Shown here: piece by piece, positions 5,361-8,897 of the stretch
Layout of the letters: each line of letters starts with the position of its first letter
How positions within the stretch are numbered: the stretch's first letter is position 1
Assembly (NCBI GenBank): GCA_011371515.1
Contig: DRQE01000140.1
Coordinates: 1 to 8,897, forward strand
DNA: 8,897 nt
Source: Deltaproteobacteria bacterium
Lineage (GTDB): Bacteria > Desulfobacterota > GWC2-55-46 > DRQE01
Reading direction: 5' to 3'
Position numbers and translations under genes: made by a program
Notes under the pieces: model-generated
Told to the model about the DNA's origin: nothing
What the model saw: the letters and a program-made list of their open reading frames with translations, nothing else
Database searches by the model: none

Positions 5361-6698
5361 TCAAACCCTCTCAAGAATACTTCTTGCTGCCACCACTCCA
5401 GAGGCGGCTGCCTGCACAATGCCTCTTGTGATTCCGGCACCATCGCCTGCTGCAAAGAGGTTGGGACACTCGGTCTCAAGGGCTCTTGAAAGCTTGAGCC
5501 TCAGTGAGTAGAACTTCACCTCCACCCCGTAGAGAAGGGTGCTTGTGGCATTTATCCCGGGGGCAATTCTATCGAGTGCCTCGAGCATCTCGAGTATATC
5601 GGTAAGGCACCTGTAGGGAAGCACAAAGGAAAGATCCCCGGGGGTTGCATCCTTAAGGGTGGGCTTGAGGGGATTACGCCTTATCCTTTCAGCTGTGGAG
5701 CGCCTTCCGTGCCGCAGGTCTCCAACCCTCTGCACAAGTATGTCTCCGCCAAGAAGGTTTGCAAGCCCTGCAATGTATCTGCCATAGGTGTGGGGTTCGT
5801 GAAAGGGCTCGGTGAATGTGGTGGACACAAGGATTGCAAAGTTGGTATTCTCTGTAAGTCTGTGGCTGTAGCTGTGCCCATTGACCGTGTAAAAGCCGCG
5901 GTGTTTTTCCCTTACCACCACACCGTGGGGGTTCATGCAGAAGGTTCTCACCTGATCATCGAAGAGCTTCGATGTGTAGACAAACTTTGCCTCGTGAACC
6001 ACATCTGTTATATGGCTCAGCACAGGGGCAGGCACCTCAACCCTTACGCCCACATCCACAGGGTTTACGGCTGTAGAAAGCCCAAGCCTTTTTGCCACCC
6101 CTTCAAGCCACTGTGCCCCGCTTCTGCCGGGGGCAAGCACGACAAAGCGGGAGAAAAACTCCTCTCCATCGGCACACCTTACACCCCGCACACCTTCGCT
6201 GTCTGAAAGGACCTCTTCCGCCTCCCTGTGGAATGCCACATCCACCCTGCCACCGAGCTCTTCCCTTAAGTTTTTAAGCACCTCCATGCAGCGGTCGGTG
6301 CCTATGTGCCTTATCCTGAAGGGTATGAACTTAAGCCCCACACGGGCTGCCGCCTCCTCTATGTGTTTGAGCTCCTCTCTGTCAGTACCCTTAAGCTCCG
6401 ATGGGGCTCCCATCTTAACAAACACCCCGTCTATGTAGTCTATAAGCTCATCAAGGGCACTTTCCTCAACATATTCCCTTAAAAATCCGCCCACTTCGGC
6501 CGAAAGGTTTAGCTTGCCATCGCTGAAGGCACCTGCCCCGCCCCAGCCGTTGAAGAGCTCCTCTCTTCTTCTTTCTGGAAGGTCTCCACCCTTTTCTATT
6601 ATAAGCACGCGGGCTTTCTTCTTTCTCGAAAGCTCATATGCACAGAATATACCCGCAGGGCCTGCCCCAACTATTATAATGTCGTAAGTTTTTGCCAC
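5361..6698 (-). CDS. FAD-dependent dehydrogenase, COG2509 family
   Basis: A 445-residue flavoprotein of the uncharacterised FAD-dependent dehydrogenase family COG2509; its physiological substrate is not known. The Rossmann FAD site is at the N-terminus: DIIIVGAGPAGIFCAYELS (6-24), with the ribose-binding glutamate in IIEKGG (33-38). FNGWGGAGAFSDGKLNLS (49-66) is a strong family signature. VVLAPGRSG (186-194) is the second dinucleotide-contact region. NLFAAGDGAGITRGIVQAAASG (413-434) is the C-terminal FAD-binding motif. No membrane segment is present. The start is GTG at 6698 with GAGGGGG nine bases upstream. It is the first gene of a two-gene operon with trmJ, a common sort of chance housekeeping pairing. 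It has its own promoter region after the htpX terminator. Confidence 0.87.
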   Translation of the reverse strand: MAKTYDIIIVGAGPAGIFCAYELSRKKKARVLIIEKGGDLPERRREELFNGWGGAGAFSDGKLNLSAEVGGFLREYVEESALDELIDYIDGVFVKMGAPSELKGTDREELKHIEEAAARVGLKFIPFRIRHIGTDRCMEVLKNLREELGGRVDVAFHREAEEVLSDSEGVRGVRCADGEEFFSRFVVLAPGRSGAQWLEGVAKRLGLSTAVNPVDVGVRVEVPAPVLSHITDVVHEAKFVYTSKLFDDQVRTFCMNPHGVVVREKHRGFYTVNGHSYSHRLTENTNFAILVSTTFTEPFHEPHTYGRYIAGLANLLGGDILVQRVGDLRHGRRSTAERIRRNPLKPTLKDATPGDLSFVLPYRCLTDILEMLEALDRIAPGINATSTLLYGVEVKFYSLRLKLSRALETECPNLFAAGDGAGITRGIVQAAASGVVAARSILERV

Positions 6699-6737
6699 AG
6701 AAAGGCTCCCCCTCTTTTACGAGGTCTACAGCAGTAG

Positions 6738-6743
6738 AGTATA
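6738..6743 (-). promoter_or_regulatory. Candidate -10 element of the FAD dehydrogenase / trmJ operon
   Basis: The minus strand reads TATACT, 39 bases before the GTG start, and lies just downstream of the htpX terminator. The -35 at 17-base spacing is poor (TGGTCT). The assignment rests mainly on position and the -10 match. Confidence 0.4.
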
Positions 6744-6764
6744 CCAGAAGCCCCCTTAAAAGAC

Positions 6765-6808
6765 CACGAAAGAAAAAAGCCAGAGGCATCGAATCTTTCG
6801 CCTCTGGC
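6765..6808 (-). terminator. Rho-independent terminator of htpX
   Basis: On the minus strand, GCCAGAGGC and GCCTCTGGC (6808-6800 and 6787-6779) form a perfect 9-base-pair stem around a 12-base loop, followed directly by TTTTTTCTTT. It lies 26 bases after the htpX stop. No T-tract is present on the other side, so it works only for leftward transcription. Confidence 0.92.
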
Positions 6809-6834
6809 TGGGAGTTTACAGTGTATGCTTTTTC

Positions 6835-7680
6835 TTATCTTGAGAGTGCCATTGCCTCAAGCCTCTTTATCCTTTCTTCAAGAGGCGGATGTGTGCTGAA
6901 AAGCCTTACCATGGTATCGCCACTCAGCGGGCTTACTATGAACATGTGGGCAGTTGCCTCGTTCACATCGTGCATGGGTATGCGCTTGTTGTAGTAGCCC
7001 AGCTTACGCAGTGCATCGGCAAGATAGAGGGGGTTGCCCACTATCTGGGCTCCGTCCTTGTCTGCCACGAACTCCCTTGACCTTGAGATTGCCATCTGTA
7101 TGAGCATGGCTGCTATGGGAGCTATTATGAGCATCACTATAAGCACAAAGGGGTTTGCCCCTTCCCTGTTGTCTCTTCCGCCGAACATGGAGAACCACAT
7201 TGCCATATGTGCAAGATAGCTTATGGCACCTGCTATGGTTGCCGCTATGGTAGAGATAAGCACATCTCTATTCTTTATGTGGCTCAGCTCATGGGCTATA
7301 ACGCCTGCCAGCTCTTCCCTTGAAAGAAGCCTCATAAGGCCTGTGGTCACAGCCACTGCAGAGTGCTGGGGGTTTCTGCCTGTTGCAAAGGCGTTGGGTG
7401 TTTCTGTGTGTATCATGTAGACCTTTGGCATCGGCAGGCCTGCCCTCGTTGCAAGCTCTCTTACTATGCGGTAGAGCTCTGGTGCCTCGCTTTCGGTAAC
7501 CTGCTTTGCCCCGTACATGGCGAGCACAATTTTGTCGCTGAACCAGTAGGAGCCAAAGTTCATTATACCTGCAAAGATAAGCCCTATTATGGCTCCCTGT
7601 CTGCCGCCGACAAGGTCGCCAAGGAATATAAGCAATGCGGTAAGTGCCGCAAGGAATATCACCGTTCTAAGGTACCCCAT
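6835..7680 (-). CDS. htpX: Membrane zinc metalloprotease HtpX (peptidase M48B)
   Basis: Inner-membrane endopeptidase that helps remove misfolded or damaged membrane proteins, in partnership with FtsH in species where it has been studied. The 281 residues fit the family length. Two N-terminal membrane segments lie at about 5-24 and 28-46. A cytosolic domain carries the zinc site [13 protein letters not shown], with HEXXH at 130-134. [11 protein letters not shown] (201-211) provides the third ligand, Glu203. Hydrophobic segments at about 143-165 and 178-197 lie between the zinc motifs. [14 protein letters not shown] (91-104) and [14 protein letters not shown] (261-274) are further family signatures. 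All catalytic residues are present. ATG 7680 has GGAGGGG eight bases upstream. Transcribed alone: its own promoter upstream and a terminator downstream. Heat or envelope stress control is known elsewhere, but the visible promoter looks like sigma-70. Confidence 0.96.
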   Translation of the reverse strand: MGYLRTVIFLAALTALLIFLGDLVGGRQGAIIGLIFAGIMNFGSYWFSDKIVLAMYGAKQVTESEAPELYRIVRELATRAGLPMPKVYMIHTETPNAFATGRNPQHSAVAVTTGLMRLLSREELAGVIAHELSHIKNRDVLISTIAATIAGAISYLAHMAMWFSMFGGRDNREGANPFVLIVMLIIAPIAAMLIQMAISRSREFVADKDGAQIVGNPLYLADALRKLGYYNKRIPMHDVNEATAHMFIVSPLSGDTMVRLFSTHPPLEERIKRLEAMALSR

Positions 7681-7718
7681 ATTTTCATCCCCTCCGAGAA
7701 GTTATTGGTTATATCTAA

Positions 7719-7747
7719 ATGATAAGTAAAGGCACAACTGGTGTCAA
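7719..7747 (-). promoter_or_regulatory. Sigma-70 promoter of htpX
   Basis: Minus strand: TTGACA (7747-7742), 17-base spacer, TATCAT (7724-7719), an 11 of 12 match to consensus. Transcription would start near 7712, giving a leader of about 32 nt that contains the SD. No heat-shock-type (CCCCAT) -10 is seen. Confidence 0.75.
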
Positions 7748-7769
7748 GAGAAACCGGCAAATAAAACTC

Positions 7770-7798
7770 TTGAACTTTACCTCTGGTGGTGATACATT
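7770..7798 (+). promoter_or_regulatory. Probable sigma-70 promoter of ssb
   Basis: TTGAAC (7770-7775), 17-base spacer, TACATT (7793-7798); each hexamer matches 4 of 6. The start near 7805 gives a leader of about 22 nt with the SD AAGGGAG (7813-7819). Its -35 lies 22 bases from the htpX -35, so the two promoters fire back to back. Confidence 0.5.
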
Positions 7799-7826
7799 TA
7801 AATCTTATAAAAAAGGGAGCAGGACT

Positions 7827-8240
7827 GTGGCAGGGGTAAATAAGGTAATACTCATAGGCAATCTGGGGGCTGACCCAGAGATAAGATATACGCCCGGTGG
7901 TGTGGCAGTTGCAAACCTGAGGCTTGCCACCACAGAGAACTGGACCAACAGGGACGGCCAGCGCGAGACCCGAACCGAGTGGCACAGGGTGGTAGCCTTC
8001 GGAAGACTTGCCGAGATATGCGGGGAACATCTCTCCAAGGGTAAGCAGATATACATAGAAGGCAGACTCCAGACGCGCCAGTGGGAGGACAAAGACGGCA
8101 TCAAACGCTATACCACCGAAATAGTGGCCACCACCATGCAGATGCTCGGCAGACCGGAAGACAGAAATACACAGACTGTAGAGAACAAATCCGTGGAGAC
8201 AGAACCAGCCCCGCCAGAACTCGATGATATACCCTTCTAA
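7827..8240 (+). CDS. ssb: Single-stranded DNA-binding protein
   Basis: Binds single-stranded DNA during replication, repair and recombination and recruits partner proteins through its C-terminal tip. The 137 residues include the OB fold at 1-107, with the signatures [72 protein letters not shown] and [14 protein letters not shown] short polar linker (108-131) leads to the acidic tip ending DDIPF, the conserved protein-interaction peptide. GTG 7827 is chosen because it gives the canonical (M)AGVNKV start and has AAGGGAG seven bases upstream. An in-frame ATG at 7719 would add 36 residues foreign to the family and would cover both promoters. It is a compact SSB with a short linker. The U32-family gene follows 76 bases later with its own promoter. 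Confidence 0.96.
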   Translation: MAGVNKVILIGNLGADPEIRYTPGGVAVANLRLATTENWTNRDGQRETRTEWHRVVAFGRLAEICGEHLSKGKQIYIEGRLQTRQWEDKDGIKRYTTEIVATTMQMLGRPEDRNTQTVENKSVETEPAPPELDDIPF

Positions 8241-8256
8241 CCATCTTTATAAGTGC

Positions 8257-8285
8257 TCGACAAACCTCTACTTTTCCTGTAGACT
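8257..8285 (+). promoter_or_regulatory. Probable promoter of the U32-family gene
   Basis: TCGACA (8257-8262, 5 of 6), 17-base spacer, TAGACT (8280-8285, 4 of 6). The start near 8292 gives a leader of about 25 nt that includes GAAGGGGG (8297-8304). No terminator is visible for ssb in this gap, so read-through is also likely. Confidence 0.45.
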
Positions 8286-8316
8286 TAACTTTGGCTGAAG
8301 GGGGTTGTTTACAGAA

Positions 8317-8897
8317 GTGGGTAAAAACGTAGAAGTGGTGGCACCTGCCGGTAACCTTGCATCTCTGAAGGCTGCTGCAGACAGTGGAGCAGACAGCGTC
8401 TATGCAGGCTTCAGAGACCAGACCAATGCCAGAAACTTCGAGGGCCTGAACTTCACAGACCGCGACATAGAAGAGGGCTTAAAATACCTCCACCAGAGGG
8501 GTAAAAAACTCTACCTCGCAATAAATACCTTCCCGCAGAGGGATGACTTTCAGCGCTGGCAGGCTGCAGTGGACAGGGCTGTATCTTTCGGTGTGGATGC
8601 CATAATACTTGCAGACCTCGGGGTGCTCTCATACGCGCGCAGCAAATACCCCGAGCAGGAGATACACTTAAGCGTTCAGGCAAGCTCATCAAACCATGAG
8701 AGCATAAACTTCTACAAAAAACACTTCAACATAAAACGGGTTATACTGCCAAGGGTTGTAACCCTTGAAGAGATAAGATACATCCATCAGAATACCGATG
8801 TGGAGCTCGAGGTATTTGCCATAGGTGGGCTCTGCATAAACATAGAGGGAAGGTGTTTTCTTTCAAGCTTCGTCACGGGGGCATCCACCAATACAGA
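8317..8897 (+). CDS. Peptidase U32 family protein, UbiU (YhbU) type, C-terminus outside window
   Basis: In Escherichia coli, UbiU with UbiV forms an iron-sulfur heterodimer needed for oxygen-independent hydroxylation in ubiquinone synthesis. Despite its name, no peptidase activity is implied. The 193 visible residues show VVAPAGNLASLKAAADSGAD (7-26), the UbiU-like DQTNARNFEGLNFTDRDIEE (34-53), LAINTFPQRDDFQRWQAAVD (67-86), ILADLGVLSYA (97-107), HLSVQASSSNHESINFYKKHF (117-137) and LEVFAIGGLCINIEGRCFLSSFVTG. The two cysteines in the last segment, C173 and C180, match the first two [4Fe-4S] ligands by spacing. The DTNAR/GLNF pattern and the cysteine spacing favour UbiU over the RlhA or TrhP branches. 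GTG 8317 is the likely start, with GAAGGGGG 12 bases upstream; TTG 8305 abuts the SD and is unlikely. Whether the host makes ubiquinone cannot be seen, so the gene symbol is withheld. Confidence 0.85.
   Translation, partial: MGKNVEVVAPAGNLASLKAAADSGADSVYAGFRDQTNARNFEGLNFTDRDIEEGLKYLHQRGKKLYLAINTFPQRDDFQRWQAAVDRAVSFGVDAIILADLGVLSYARSKYPEQEIHLSVQASSSNHESINFYKKHFNIKRVILPRVVTLEEIRYIHQNTDVELEVFAIGGLCINIEGRCFLSSFVTGASTNT

Noticed and set aside
5357..5479. Longer trmJ start at ATG 5479
   Set aside because: It would overlap the FAD gene by 119 bases and add residues with no resemblance to TrmJ; the TTG at 5356 has a good SD and gives the usual length.
5709..6206. 165-codon plus-strand open frame within the FAD dehydrogenase region
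   Set aside because: The opposite strand carries clear FAD-binding motifs throughout; the plus-strand frame is a shadow.
7719..7826. Longer ssb start at ATG 7719
   Set aside because: The added 36 residues are unlike any SSB and cover the htpX and ssb promoters; GTG 7827 gives the canonical N-terminus.
1..8897. CRISPR arrays, tRNA or rRNA genes, insertion sequences
   Set aside because: No regularly spaced repeats, cloverleaf or rRNA segments, transposase motifs or terminal inverted repeats were seen.

Overview
The window is ordinary bacterial chromosome of roughly 50% GC with tightly packed genes. At its left edge it contains the beginning of an extracellular contractile injection system (eCIS) operon. 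Isoleucine ATA and arginine AGG/AGA codons are common, and several genes use GTG or TTG starts. Promoters look like sigma-70 sites with 17-base spacing. This fits a Gram-negative environmental bacterium. Codon style vaguely recalls Nitrospirota or Thermodesulfobacteriota, but that is a weak guess: no rRNA or other marker here fixes the taxon.

Layout, left to right. (1) 1-2644, minus strand: three genes transcribed leftward in the order DUF4255/Pvc16-type tail cap protein, a 348-residue protein I do not recognise, and a contractile tail sheath protein cut by the window edge. Gaps between them are 8 and 14 bases, so they form one operon that continues out of the window. (2) 2645-2948: the leader of that operon, with a consensus -35, two potential RNA hairpins and the Shine-Dalgarno (SD) site next to or inside one of them. 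(3) 2949-4046, minus: a PflA-like radical SAM protein that lacks the first cysteine of its CxxxCxxC cluster motif. (4) 4047-4109: a compact divergent promoter region with a TATAAT readable on both strands. (5) 4110-4637, plus: a small DUF3592-like protein with two membrane spans. It overlaps tail to tail with (6) 4622-6698, minus: a trmJ-type tRNA 2'-O-methyltransferase and a COG2509 FAD-dependent dehydrogenase, organised as an operon. (7) 6765-7680, minus: the membrane protease htpX, ended by a strong intrinsic terminator. (8) 7827-8240, plus: single-stranded DNA-binding protein, divergent from htpX. (9) 8317-8897, plus: the N-terminal part of a UbiU-type U32 protein, cut by the window edge.

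Only the three left-hand genes clearly work together. They are structural parts of a phage-tail-like injection machine: the cap ends the tube/sheath stack and the sheath contracts. The 348-residue protein, sitting between them, is probably another structural component. The other genes are housekeeping or of unclear role, and nothing links them to the injection system except adjacency. The items most worth a second look are the unrecognised eCIS protein, the long sheath insertion, the structured eCIS leader and the radical SAM protein with a missing cluster ligand.
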